From Citrus sinensis (taxonomy: Eukaryota > Streptophyta > Magnoliopsida > Sapindales > Rutaceae), in NCBI RefSeq assembly GCF_022201045.2, contig NC_068558.1, forward strand, positions 2,170,001-2,234,000: a stretch of DNA of 64,000 bases. The letters are read 5' to 3'. The position numbers and the translations under genes were made by a program. Under the pieces are notes generated by a model. That model made no database searches, was not told the origin of the DNA, and worked only from the letters and a program-made list of their open reading frames with translations. Positions 26,801-38,810 of this stretch are shown here, piece by piece (the stretch's first letter is position 1; each line of letters begins with the position of its first letter).

Positions 26801-29800
26801 GACTGTACTCATTTCCATATATCAATCATTGCATAAAAGTAAGCTCCAGATGATTAACAGAAATACAGAATGTAGGGATTTACCCATTGCTATTATATAT
26901 GGAAATTTTGAATCAAACCTGAGGCAGTCTTAACATTTGAAAACAGTGCCGCTACTAGAAAAGCCAGAGCAATTTGCAGATTTATATAAATGATATAAAA
27001 CACGAATTGGATGCCATAGCTGTTGAGTGTGAAAAATCTCAACCCTGCAAGTCAACAGCATGAGATTAAGTTGAATTAAAAGAAAATATGAAATGCAATA
27101 ATTAGCTGGATTCTTACCTATGACTGAGCCGAAAACCACAAAACATAGCATGTAGATTGAAGATATGCAAAAGAAATAAGCATATGAAATCAGCCAATAA
27201 GGTCCATCACCAAGTCCATGCATTTTCATCATGATTCTCAATTTTTGTTGTTTCTCGTACACTAGTGCTGTCAAGATCACCTTGAGGAAAAGAAGATGCA
27301 AAAAAACTTGATCAAAAGAAAAATGAGAAAATATTAGATAAATTACAAAGATTAACCTTTACATAATTATGGTTTTGAACACTAACTACTATGAGTTACG
27401 TCTGGGTAATAGCAAAGTTTAACCTTTACCTAATTACAAGAAAACTATGAGTTACGTCTGGACAATAACAAAGTTTGCAGAACATGAAAGCGTTAACTAC
27501 TTGTGATCATTAAAAGGAGTCCTGATACAAATGAAAAATAGTCATACTTACAGGGAACAGCTGTAGCACAACCCACGTAAAGAACAGTGTACCAATAATA
27601 GATGATACATCCAACTTGAGCTTGGAATCAGTTTTTGGCATCTCTTTGACAAAGTCGAACAGGATCTGTGTGCCAGGGCCTAGCAAAGACCGAAGGTAGG
27701 CATTGGATGCCTGGAATGAATGAATTTCAAACGTCAGTGTCCACCTATTTTGTTATAATATGCAAAGGAATTGATAAATACTAACTAATTGGAACCCTGA
27801 AACAGGGCTAGAAGTTTCAGACAAATAAAAGACCACAGTGAAGACACAGATGTACAGGTATCCGGAACAGAAGTTTCCATGAGTTCCTAATCAAACTCAA
27901 TAAGTGAACAAGTTTGTAAAGTACCAGATTTATGGAGCGTGGAACACGCAGCAGTCCAATCGGGACATTCCCTGTGTCATTCTTATAGGTTGAATTGTAC
28001 CAGATGCTCACATTAAATTTGTCCAGGTCAGAGTTTAAGAAATCATAGGCTGGAGAAAAATCAAACCATTAGTATTATAATATTGCTTCTCTTAGGCTCT
28101 TAAATTAACAAGAAATATTAAGTACACCAACCTGCAAGTATCTCATTACTCTCTCTTTTTGAGTTCCCTTTTCTGAAACCTCTATACAGCTCATCATTTA
28201 TCTCAGAGGAACTTTTGCGCCACAAATTTAAACCTTGAAGACATCTTATGACTAGAACCAAGGACAAAAAAAAGATCAAATTGGTAGAAGAAATTTAGTA
28301 ACGATTTCAGTAGTTAGAGAATAAGAGACAGTATTCATTAGCTTAACAATGTCTTAGTAATCACACCACGGTTATCATGGTACATCATCGTACCTTGACA
28401 TTCCAAGTTGTGGAGCTCTCACATGATAAACAAGGCACACTTATAATCTATAATGAACTCTGATTTGAGGCTTTCCTAAAGTTCAACTAAATATCAAGAA
28501 AATTTCAAGGAGAATGCAGAAATGTAATTCAACTGATAGCAGTTTAGTCAAAGAACACAGAATGAACCTTGTGTAGAAAAAGATGAATTTTGAGACCTCA
28601 CATTAAAGGAAATCATACAATATTTGAAGAGCGTATACCTAGTGAAATATTAATGGATGCCAGCTTAACTGGAACAACAAGGGAAGAGTCTGGTCTGCAC
28701 TGACTTTGAATGGTATAAATAGGAGAATCCGATACAAAAGCAGGTTCAACATAGTTAGTTATTTCCGTCTTTGAATCTGACCCCTGAAACATTTTGAAAG
28801 ACCATATTAGCTTCAATGCTGAAACAATTTTCAAGAAAAACAAAGAAAGAGTACGGTAGTGGATGCAGTGTCTTTACCAAAGATGCAAGTGAAAACATGA
28901 ATAATAATAAAAATGAGTGACAAGCCAAATGATAGGGAAAACAACTTACCAAGACATTGCCGGCCAAACTGGCCATAACATCAGAGGGATTTTCACTGAA
29001 AGTGTCCTTAAACATATCCTTGTTCAAGGCTATCAAAATGCACGGAGATTTAGTCAAAGAGCCATCATATCATTAGGTGAATTGATCATATTATAAAAAA
29101 AATAACAATTACAAAATAGAGAAAGAAGAGGGAGAGGCATACATACTTTGTCCAAAAGATTGATTATTCCCAGTAAGAAGTATCGTGGCAGGACAGGAAC
29201 CATCAATCCTGCATGACTCATTTGGCAAGTCGGGATACGTGAGAAAATCATTCCTCACAGCACGGTATTCAGGAGCTGGTACTTGCAACATTGGAGGCCA
29301 TTGTGGAGGGCGAGGAATGGAACAAAATTGCGCTTGCTGTGGGGTGGAGTACTCTATCCCACATCTTTCCTCCACACAATCACTTCCACTTTTCCTAACA
29401 CAATTACAGCCACATTTATAATCATCTGAGTTGCTCACTACGCTGTCTAACAAAACCTGGAGGAGAACAATTATTACGCAGAGGATAAACGGGAAGAGAA
29501 TAAGCCGAATATTCGTCTTCACATTTCGTTTCTGCAGAAGAGAACACAGATGATGAGATGGATGATGCCATTTACAATTACATTTCAGAATGTGAAATTA
29601 AGTTTATTACAAAATTAATGAATTGAACAAAGCAAAGACCAATAAATTCATCAGGAATCAAATGAAATTTTGCCATGTCCACGAAGAGAAATTTAAGAAC
29701 CTTAAAATTGCAAAAGAATAATATTTAATATATCGGACGTTAACCTTTCACCAACAAGCAAGAACCCTAAACCCCAACTCTTAACAAAAGGAAAAGATGG

Positions 29801-29903
29801 AAAAAAAAAAAAAAAAAAGAACCTGAAAAGTTAAGTTCTTTCTGAGTAAAGCGTTGGTCTGAGTACAGAAGCTAGCAGGCTCAGGAGCAAGTGACGAAGA
29901 CAT
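23870..29903 (-). CDS. ABCA7: Half-size ABCA transporter, ABCA7-like
   Basis: Eighteen exons, all in frame, give 949 residues. From the 5' end: 29903-29823, 29531-29147, 29029-28950, 28783-28639, 28251-28132, 28049-27925, 27710-27552, 27280-27118, 27044-26919, 26802-26719, 26616-26255, 26007-25807, 25405-25296, 25190-25106, 24885-24757, 24654-24549, 24355-24267, 24169-23870. The first membrane helix ([17 protein letters not shown]) precedes a Cys-rich lumenal loop ([13 protein letters not shown]). A multi-helix membrane block follows. The single ATP-binding domain has Walker A GPNGAGKT (665-672), signature YSGGMKRR (about 766-773), Walker B VVYMDEP (Asp790, Glu791) and switch His822. One membrane and one nucleotide domain make it half-size, so it should dimerise. 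Plant half-size ABCAs are linked to lipid handling at the ER; the substrate here is not shown. The paralogue number is tentative. Confidence 0.95.
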
Positions 29904-30626
29904 TGATGTCACAGGATATTGCCGTCACCGGCGACGGCAGAAATTTCGCGCCAAATGAGGCACTTGTCCGTTGAGACCGTTGAGACTCAGCAGCAGACAA
30001 GACCTGCGATCAACTTAATAGTCGGCTTAAAAGTCTTAACTATGTTTTTCCCATCATCAGCCTATTACCCCCTCCATTTTTATGCGCTGCGTTTTGACTC
30101 GAAAAATAACGGACCGTTGGAATTTTACATTTTACATTTTACTTTTCTTTTTTTTTACCGCGTTGATTTTTGAACGGTTTAATTAAAACAAACGATAAAG
30201 TCATGAAACAAACAAACTCACTGCCACTGAGATTGGATTAGATGTAAAGGAAGAGATGTCAACTGACTAGAGTTTTGGCTGTTAGCCTGTGTACAAATTA
30301 GATACCGAAAATGTCCTTGTTTCAATGACGTAACTACCCTTCACACGGTTTCCCAGAGTTGCATGTTTACTGAAACTAAGAATTGGTCAATGGTCGTTGA
30401 TTTTTTTTTTTTTTTTAATTTTATTTTCCTTCCTTCCTTCTAAGAAAAGCTTATTATTGAAAGGCGACAACCCTATTCGTTTTAATAATTGTTGTTGACT
30501 GTAACAGGTTTCCATTTAGTTTCTTCATGTCTAAGTTAATCGAAGGTCAACAGGAGAATTGTATTTTGGGGTTCATATTTTTTAATTTAGAAATTGCATG
30601 TCGTATTTAGTGGTATGATATAAACT

Positions 30627-30772
30627 TTAAACTAAGGCAAATGCTATGTTACAATTAATGTAACATACACACTCAACAACAACCACACAAATTGTGTGGG
30701 TCTATTATTTGTGTGGTTGTTGTTGAGTGTGTATGTTACATTAATTGTAACATAGGGGCTCCCTTAAACTAA
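30627..30772. mobile_element. 128-bp hairpin mini-element with 9-bp target duplication
   Basis: The element spans 30636-30763 and is flanked by exact 9-base repeats ttaaactaa (30627-30635 and 30764-30772). Apart from the outer 8 bases, nearly the whole element is one inverted repeat: an arm of about 48 bases with no mismatch seen, around a 16-base loop (ttgtgtgggtctatta). Each arm also holds its own palindrome, tatgttaca and tgtaacata around attaa. The ends read GGCAAATGCTATG and, reversed, GGGAGCCCCTATG. There is no coding capacity. The near-perfect arms suggest fairly recent insertion, and any transcript across it would fold into a long hairpin. Confidence 0.92.
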
Positions 30773-32305
30773 TAGAACAAATGAAGTTGTATGTAATTTC
30801 TTTTGGCATTTTCCAGAAATGTCTTTTCGTGCATAATTAAAATACAATATCTTATTGTGTTCGTATTATAGGATGCCATTATAGTGACTAGCTAGCACGT
30901 TGATAAACCAAATAGTGATCGAAGATTCATGGTGCACTAATCACCTATATATATTTAAATAGTTCAGGTCAAGATTACATGAAGATCAAAATAAAGTGTA
31001 TTTTTCAAATCTCTAGCTAATAGCAAACTGATTTTGCATTGGAACCGGCCGATGACGCTGTTAAATTATACAAACATATAATGTCGTGCAATGCGTCAAC
31101 GCGCATTGATTTGGAACCTGGAAAGAATAATAGAAAAATCGTGAAATCCGTGATTTAAAAAACTGTATGAATTTTGAAAAGCATAAGAAATGGCATTATT
31201 TTAACCCAAGAGAAGCATTAAGAAATTTCCTTTGCGCATGAAGATCCATAGATTCCAATAAAATGTGATGAGCATGCTCGCGGTCGCAAAGTTTTTGACT
31301 TGTAACAAATATTTAGAATCCTAGAGTACGTACGTAATTCTTAACGGGAATTATTTAAATATCTAAACTCAAAATACCCTTATTAATATTTTAATCACAC
31401 GACACATAATGAATAATTAATTTGAAAAGAAAAAGAGTCCCATCAAACACGAATTCCTCACACAAATGATATTTACGTACGTTTTCACATTTTCAAAACT
31501 ATTGGTGGGTCGTTAATAATATTCAAATGCGTGTGATCTGGGAATTCGTAGTGTAAACACGAATATAGGGCTTTAATTATTCAAGGCAGGCAGTAGGCAT
31601 TCAAAAAATTCCAAAAATTAATTAACTGAAAGTGATATCAACAAATATTGGAGCCACGTCCACGAAGGGGCACCAATCCCATCTCTTTCAGCATTTGTTT
31701 GTATTTTTCCCTGGCTTCTTCCTAATTCCAATTTTCATTCCTAATTTTTAATTCAAACTTCAAAGTAGCTCCGTTTCTTGTGTCCTTGGTCAATAAGCAA
31801 AGCAAAATATATCACGTCATGCATGCAAAAAGAAAATGAAAAAGTCTTACAACTTATGATCTCATACACGTTAATGTCAACACTTCATTTTTTTTCTTCT
31901 TTTTTCCAATAAATAAAAGCTTTTCAATGAGCAGAAGTTTATCAAGACTGCAATCCATTGAAAATTCTGCAATCCATTGGAAATTGCAAGGAACCATGAG
32001 CCACCCACGAAGTATTCTTGATCAGTAATTATCTGACTGTTTGAATTTCGTATGTGTTACGTTTTTAATTAAGTGATCTCTTATTTTTTTTTAATTATTA
32101 CAAGATATGGGATTTATTTAAATAAATACACGTATAATATATACAATTCAGTAGTCTATTCAACATAACCACTCTTATTTTTTACTTTTATAAAAATAAT
32201 AATAGCAATGATAAAGATCACTACAAGAGCTTCAACTGGTCCCTCATGATTGTTGATTTTAATGGTAATTCATATTATTTATACAGCCATCGCTTTTGTT
32301 TGATG

Positions 32306-32307
<2 letters not shown>

Positions 32308-32363
<56 letters not shown>
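32308..32363. repeat. (AAT)n microsatellite
   Basis: About 18 uninterrupted AAT/ATA units some 730 bases upstream of the ABCA2 start codon. It is a probable length-variable marker and has no coding role. Confidence 0.95.
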
Positions 32364-33096
32364 TGAGGGAAGTGAGAACATAAAAAGAATCAACCTTGGG
32401 AGATACTTCAAATGGCTAAAAGCAGGGGCACTGAAGTGCAAGTAACTGCAAAATCTTAGTCATATATTCACATTTGCAATTTGCAAGTTATTATTGTAGG
32501 CCATCGAAGGTCAAGATATAATCTCGTTTTTGCCCAGTTATAGAATCACCAATATGCCCTTCACCCCATGGCACTTAATTGACCAAATTGCCCTCTTCAC
32601 TGAAAGTAAGTTCTACAAAGGTTCATTCGTTTCTTGCTCCAGTACGCAAAGAATATAATTTCACAAGAAGGCATCAATTCTTTTAGAATTATTTTTATTC
32701 TTTCGAAATTATTGAAAAAAAAAAAAAAGGAGATGGGTGCAAAATAGGTGATTAAGGTTTTAATTGATAATAAAACAAAAATAATAAAGGCGTTAAAAGG
32801 ATTGGATTAATAATATTCAAAGCTATGTTTTGTGTTATTTTTATTCCATTTTTAAAGTAGGTTTAATATAATAATATTTTAAGACTCCCCTCGCACACAT
32901 AAATTTAATTGAATATACAACATTTTTACGTAGAAATAGATTGTCATATTAACGAAAAACCGATACCAATTAAATTCACCACCCAATCAGTCATCCTTTA
33001 AGCTTACCAGAAAACTGAAAAGAGAAAAACCCACCAAAACCGCGCCCTTTTTTAACAGATGCCAACCAAATAAGAAAGCGAGAAGTAGAAGAAGCC

Positions 33097-36000
33097 ATGA
33101 ATTTTCAGAGGGGGTTCCCTCTCCTTCTGCTGCTGCAACAATTCAAGGCCTTATTGAAGAAAAACTTGTTGCTTTCATGGAGACACAAGACAGCTACATT
33201 TGTCCAGCTGTTTTCTTCGCTAATATTCATCTTGTTAATATACTGCATTCAAGAAGCCATAGAGGCTCGCTTGTCTGTGTCCACTGCCTTCAAGACTGTT
33301 CTTGATCCTCGGCCTTTGGTCTCGCCGCCTATTCCTCCTTGTGAAGATAAGTTCTACATTAAGTCGCCTTGTTTTGACTTTCTGTGGAGCGGCAATGACA
33401 GCCTCAAAGTGCAGCGCATTGTTAGCTCCATCATGCGCAATAATCCTGGCAGAGCTATTCCTTCAAGCAAGGTACTTTCTTCAGTAATCTTAAATTTATT
33501 CCTAATTTAATTTTATTTATTGGTCTGGGTCGAAGGGGAAGCGGAAATTATAAGTGTAAAGCTAAAAATATGAGTTCTTTATTGTTAGTTTCTCGTGTTT
33601 CGTTTGTTATGTGAGAGAAAGGATCGGTGAGCTTTACTAGCTGATTTATTATGTTTTTGTGATTTATTTTCTTGGCTGAAGCTAAAAATATTCTGGGAAA
33701 TTGAAGGAACTTTTGTTGGAGTTTTATTTCTATTTTTTTTATAATAAATTTAAGTTATTTGTTACCATAACAGTAAAACTTCATTTCGATTGGGCATTGT
33801 GCGGGAAATGGAAACATTGTAAATGATCTGCAGGAGAAATAATGGGATGTGAAGGACCATTGAAACTACTCTCTCTGTCCATTTCTGTAGGTTATGTCAT
33901 TTAGAACAGCGGCTGAAGTGGATGATTGGCTTTATAGTAATCCTATGAGGTGTCCAGGAGCTCTGCATTTTGTGGATAGAAATGCTACCACTATAAGCTA
34001 TGGGATACAGACTAATTCCACTCCAATTGAAATGCGGGGGCGTTATGAAGATCCTACATTCAAGTTTCAAATCCCACTTCAGCTTGCTGCGGAGCGTGAA
34101 ATTGCTAGGTCTTTGGTTGGAGGTATACTATTGGTATTTATGTTTTATACTCTTCACAGAAGTGTATAAATTGAAGGAGGTCGCCCTTTTTTCCATTTCA
34201 CTTAAGTATACTACTTTGTGATTCTCACATCTGCAGATCCAAACTTTAGCTGGGTTGTGGGGCTCAAGGAATTTGCCCACCCACCAGGGGAGATTTTCTC
34301 TGCAGTGGCTAGAATTGGACCAACGTTCTTCCTTGCAGTTGCAATGTTTGGTTTCGTGTTCCAAATCAGTTCTTTGGTCACAGAGAAAGAGCTCAAACTT
34401 CGTCAGGTATTCAAGTTCTATTGTCTGAAAGTTCGATCTGCACAAGTACTACTGATCCCGTGCAAAATTATTCATGTTTCCAATGTGATCTCTCTTGTTC
34501 TCCAACAGGTGATGACTATGATGGGCCTTTATGATTCTGCCTATTGGTTATCATGGCTAACATGGGAGGGAACCCTTGTCCTTCTTTCATCGCTCTTCAT
34601 AGTCATTTTTGGAATGATGTTTCAGTTTGATTTTTTCTTGAATAATAGTTTTTCTGTCCTGTTCCTCTTGTTCTTCCTTTTTGAACTCAATATGGTAAGC
34701 ACATTTCTAAGCAATCCTCATGATATTTTACAGACTTTTGCTTTAATGTTGGAGAAACCAAGCAAACATAAGCTAAATATGTTCCATCTTGATCTGATTC
34801 TTACTGACTCTTGGTGCTAGACTGGCTTCGCCTTCATGTTTTCAGCCTTCATTAGCAAGTCGTCATCATCCACGACAATTGGTTTCTCTGTATTTATAGT
34901 TGGCTTTTTGACTCAGGCAAGTTCCCTGCTGAATTTCTCAAAAAGGAGTTATATGTTCCATTGCGCTTATAGAATTTTCTTTGTCATTGCAGCTTGTTAC
35001 AGCATTTGGATTCCCCTACAGTGACCAGTTTTCTAATACGTATCGAACCATATGGTCCTTGTTCCCCCCTAATCTTCTTGCAGAAGCCCTACAGCTGCTT
35101 TCTGATGCAACTGAAACGCCTCAAGATATTGGGATTAGCTGGAGTAGACGTGCAGAGTGTGCACCAAATGATACGGAGTGTGTGATAACAATTGTATGCA
35201 ACTACTTTAAAGACCAAAACCCTAAAATATGTGATAGCTTTTCTTTGCTTCTTTCTTAAACTCTTGTCCTCTGTTTGTTTGTATTTTTATCTTTTCACTT
35301 TAAACTGGTCTGAGTAAGTGTCCTTACCTCAATATTTGTGTCTTTTCATGTTCTTGACAGAATGATATCTACATATGGCTTGTGGCAACATTCTTTGTCT
35401 GGTTTATTTTGGCTATCTACTTGGATAATATAATTCCAAATGCTGCTGGTGTGAGGAAATCAACATTTTACTTTTTGAAGCCTGGGTATTGGACAGGGAA
35501 AGGTGGAAACAAGACAGAAGGTAACTGAGTTTGAAATTTAATGTGAGAGTGTTAGTTCTCTTTTGCCCGACATTTACTTTTCTGGTTAAAGTTGGCTCAT
35601 ATATATGACAGATTCTTTTCTCCCTTTCTATTCACAGAGGGAAGCATTTGTAGTTGTGTAGGTTCAGTCCCGCCAATGGAACATATTACTCCTGATGATG
35701 AAGATGTTTTGGAAGAAGAAAACATGGTTAAGCAACAGATTAGGGAAAGTATACCTGACCCAAATGTGGCAGTTCAAATACGTGGCCTTGTAAAGACATT
35801 TCCTGGGACTAGGAAAATTGGGTGCTGCTGTAAATGCCAAAAGACGTCACCTTATCATGCCATTAAGGTAAAAATCTCTTTCAGTTATGTATTTTAAGCA
35901 AGGTTGAAAAGCTAGAAGGAAGAAGCTATCCTTGCTATATGGCTCCTGCGTAGGAGATTATTCTGAAAATGACTTTATCAAAATATTTATTAAATGCGCT

Positions 36001-38296
36001 TGCTTTAGTTTTTTACCCATGCGTTTGTCCAGATATTCATTCCCTGAACTAAAGATTTAGTTCATCTAATTGTTGAGCAATAAGCGGTCTTCCTGTAGAA
36101 TTGAGTCCCATTAGGTGCTTGGAATGACACTACATATGTTTCTTTTTTAGATGATTTCATGATCAAATTTTCTTTTAGTTTGATTGAGGCTCATCATCGA
36201 ATGACAATATAAGGCAAAAGTTGACAAATTATCTTTCAGGGGTTATGGGTGAACATCGCAAAGGATCAATTATTTTGTCTCCTTGGACCCAATGGTGCTG
36301 GAAAAACTACAACAATCAGTTGTTTGACTGGCATAACACCCGTGACTGGTGGAGATGGTAACAATCTTCTTTGACTTTGTGTTTGTTTTTTGTCAGTCCC
36401 ATTTTTGTTGGGATTAAAGATGAAATTATGAGGCATATTAACATTATGATATGATATGTTATCAGCACTGATTTATGGATTTTCCATTCGAAGCTCTGTC
36501 AGCATGACAAACATTCAAAAGTCTATCGGGGTTTGTCCCCAGGTGACTCTCTTTTCCTATCTATGAGAGTGCTCATTTCCAACAATAAGCGGCATGTCTT
36601 TCACCATTCATAACTTCTCAAATAGAATACTGAAATAACCTTCATTTAAATTATGTTTTTCCTCATAGTTCAATATTCTTTGGGATGCATTATCGGGTGA
36701 AGAGCACCTCCATTTGTTCGCTAATATTAAAGGTCTACCTCTGGATTCAATAAAATCGGTATGTGCTAAGCAAAAAAGTACTTTCTTAGTCACCATAATT
36801 GAAGATTCTTGACATTTGTTTGCAATGCTAACCACTTTTAACTGCAGCTTTTCTTGAAGATATTAACCTTCTCAATGAGCTTTCTTGAATATATCGACTC
36901 TTTGCACTATCACTTTACAAATGTTTCTCCTGAAATGCAGGTTGCTGAAAAGTCTTTAGCAGAAGTTAGACTCTCTAAGGCCGCCAAAGTGAGAGCTGGG
37001 AGCTACAGTGGAGGAATGAAGCGTCGCCTTAGTGTTGCCATAGCTCTTATTGGTGATCCAAAGTTGGTCATTCTGGATGAACCGGTAAGCTGATAGCAGA
37101 TTAGAATAATTTTCCCCTTGCATATGTTTGTGTGTACTGCATTGTTTTCTTACTTTTAGATGTTTTTAAATGCAGACTACTGGAATGGATCCCATTACGA
37201 GGAGGCATGTTTGGGATATAATACAAGATGCAAAGAAAGGTCGTGCCATTATCCTGACGACACACTCAATGGAAGAAGCTGACATTCTTAGTGACCGCAT
37301 AGCTATAATGGCAAAGGGCAGACTCCGCTGTATTGGAACCTCAATCAGATTAAAGTCAAAGTTTGGTACTGGTTTCATTGTTACTGTTAATTTCACCGGA
37401 AGCAATAATGGACAAAGTCCTCTTAATGGAGATCATGAAGTTGCAAGTCCTCATCATGATGCAGTGAAGCAGTTCTTTGAAACTGTATGTTGCATAAGTT
37501 GGAAATCTAAAATTTTCTTCAAATTTGTAGAGTTGGCATCTGACTTGGGTTATATGTTGGCAGCATTTAGATGTGTTACCAAAAGAGGAGAATAAAGCAT
37601 TCCTGACATATGTCATTCCCCATGATAGAGAGGCGATTTTGAAAGTAAGCATTTCTCACAATCTTATTCTTACTCTTCGATTTTGCACATCAGCTTTTGA
37701 ATATATATGATTTTGACATTATTTCCACTAAATTCATTTTTCCTCTTGGCATTATGACCTTGGAATAGAAATTTTTTGTGGAGCTCCAAGATAGAGAAAA
37801 AGAATTGGGTATAGCAGATATTCAAGTAAGTCTCACAACACTAGAAGATGTTTTCTTGAATATAGCAAAACAGGCAGAACTAGAAACTGCTGCTGCTGAA
37901 GGAAGGTTGGTCACTCTAAACTTGACATCCGGGGCATCAGTTGAGGTAAGTCAGATCTATTTCACGTTGCCAATCTTCTGTGTCATGAGTTGTCAAGATT
38001 TTGATTATTTTTCCTGTTCCTTTCTTGAAATGACAATGCAGATACCTCCAGGAGCAAGGTTTGTGGGGATTCCTGGAATGGAATCTGCAGAGAATCCTAG
38101 AGGCATTATGGTTGAAGTATACTGGGAGCAAGATGATACTGGTGCTCTCTGCATTTCCGGCCACTCTCCTGAAAAACCAATACCCCCTCATGTCGAACTA
38201 GATGCTTCTTCAGCTTCGACTTCCCGTGGAAATTTGTTCGGCCAGACAGGACCAGTTCATGGAATTGTCATCGATCCCAATCAGATTGGTGACTAA
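33097..38296 (+). CDS. ABCA2: Half-size ABCA transporter, ABCA2 (ATH1) orthologue
   Basis: Sixteen exons, all in frame, give 966 residues: 33097-33471, 33891-34122, 34237-34406, 34509-34694, 34821-34916, 34993-35193, 35361-35520, 35638-35867, 36240-36357, 36466-36542, 36669-36758, 36941-37084, 37176-37484, 37564-37644, 37769-37945, 38042-38296. The N-terminus (FKALLKKNLLLSWRHK) leads into a first helix and a lumenal loop with PPIPPCEDKF. Several membrane helices follow, including SLFIVIFGMMFQFDFFL. The ATP-binding domain has Walker A GPNGAGKT (566-573), signature YSGGMKRR (667-674), Walker B LVILDEP (Asp691, Glu692) and switch His723. The tail has EVYWEQDDTGALCISGHS. Intron 5 starts with GC instead of GT (ctcag|gcaagt at 34917). 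Domain order and tail match Arabidopsis ABCA2 as I remember it. The substrate is unknown, probably lipid. Confidence 0.96.
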
Positions 38297-38810
38297 CACC
38301 AGTTAGTAGCTTTACACGTATTACTAATATTTTACTGGAATACCAAGGTTGTTTACAGGATTTTTGTAATTCTAAAGGATGTATTTGTATATCAATGTGA
38401 AAATTTTAGTTCTTTTTTCTGTAATGCTACCAATAAAACAGTGAGAGTTGCCTTTACAATTTTTTCTTTGAAGAAATTTGATTTATTTCTTTGATTTTGC
38501 GTATAATTATGTCAAGCCAATACACTTTAAAATAGGTAACATAGAATAACTCCTTTATAACAATCAAATTTACTTTCAGCTGGCGTTTGTATGGTTGGAA
38601 GAGAATGGATTTGGAACTAAGATACCAACAATTCTACTCAAATTACGAAAGTACCAAACAAAATGAATCAGGCATGTGTCATAAATAGTAAAATGTGACC
38701 GTGCCATCTAAGTCTTTCTCGTCTTCTTAACTCCGGCGGATGCGCACCTAACTTCAGCATTCAGATCCTACAAAATTCGTAAATCACCATTATCAAAAAC
38801 TTGCAAAAGG
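38297..38810. other. ABCA2 3' region and spacer before the truncated copy
   Basis: About 510 bases with the ABCA2 3' UTR (candidate poly-A signal caataaaa at about 38430) and the sequence upstream of the broken duplicate. The last few bases before 38811 correspond weakly to the ABCA2 leader. There is no separate gene. Confidence 0.5.

Larger units (their letters stand above)
29904..33096. other. Divergent intergenic region between the two ABCA genes
   Basis: The ABCA7-like gene runs left and the ABCA2 gene runs right from this 3.2-kb spacer, so it should hold both promoters. It contains the hairpin element at 30636-30763 and an AAT microsatellite at about 32308-32363, both listed separately. 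The small ORF at 29919-30173 overlaps the ABCA7-like 5' end on the opposite strand and is not supported. The remainder is AT-rich with no visible gene. Confidence 0.6.
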
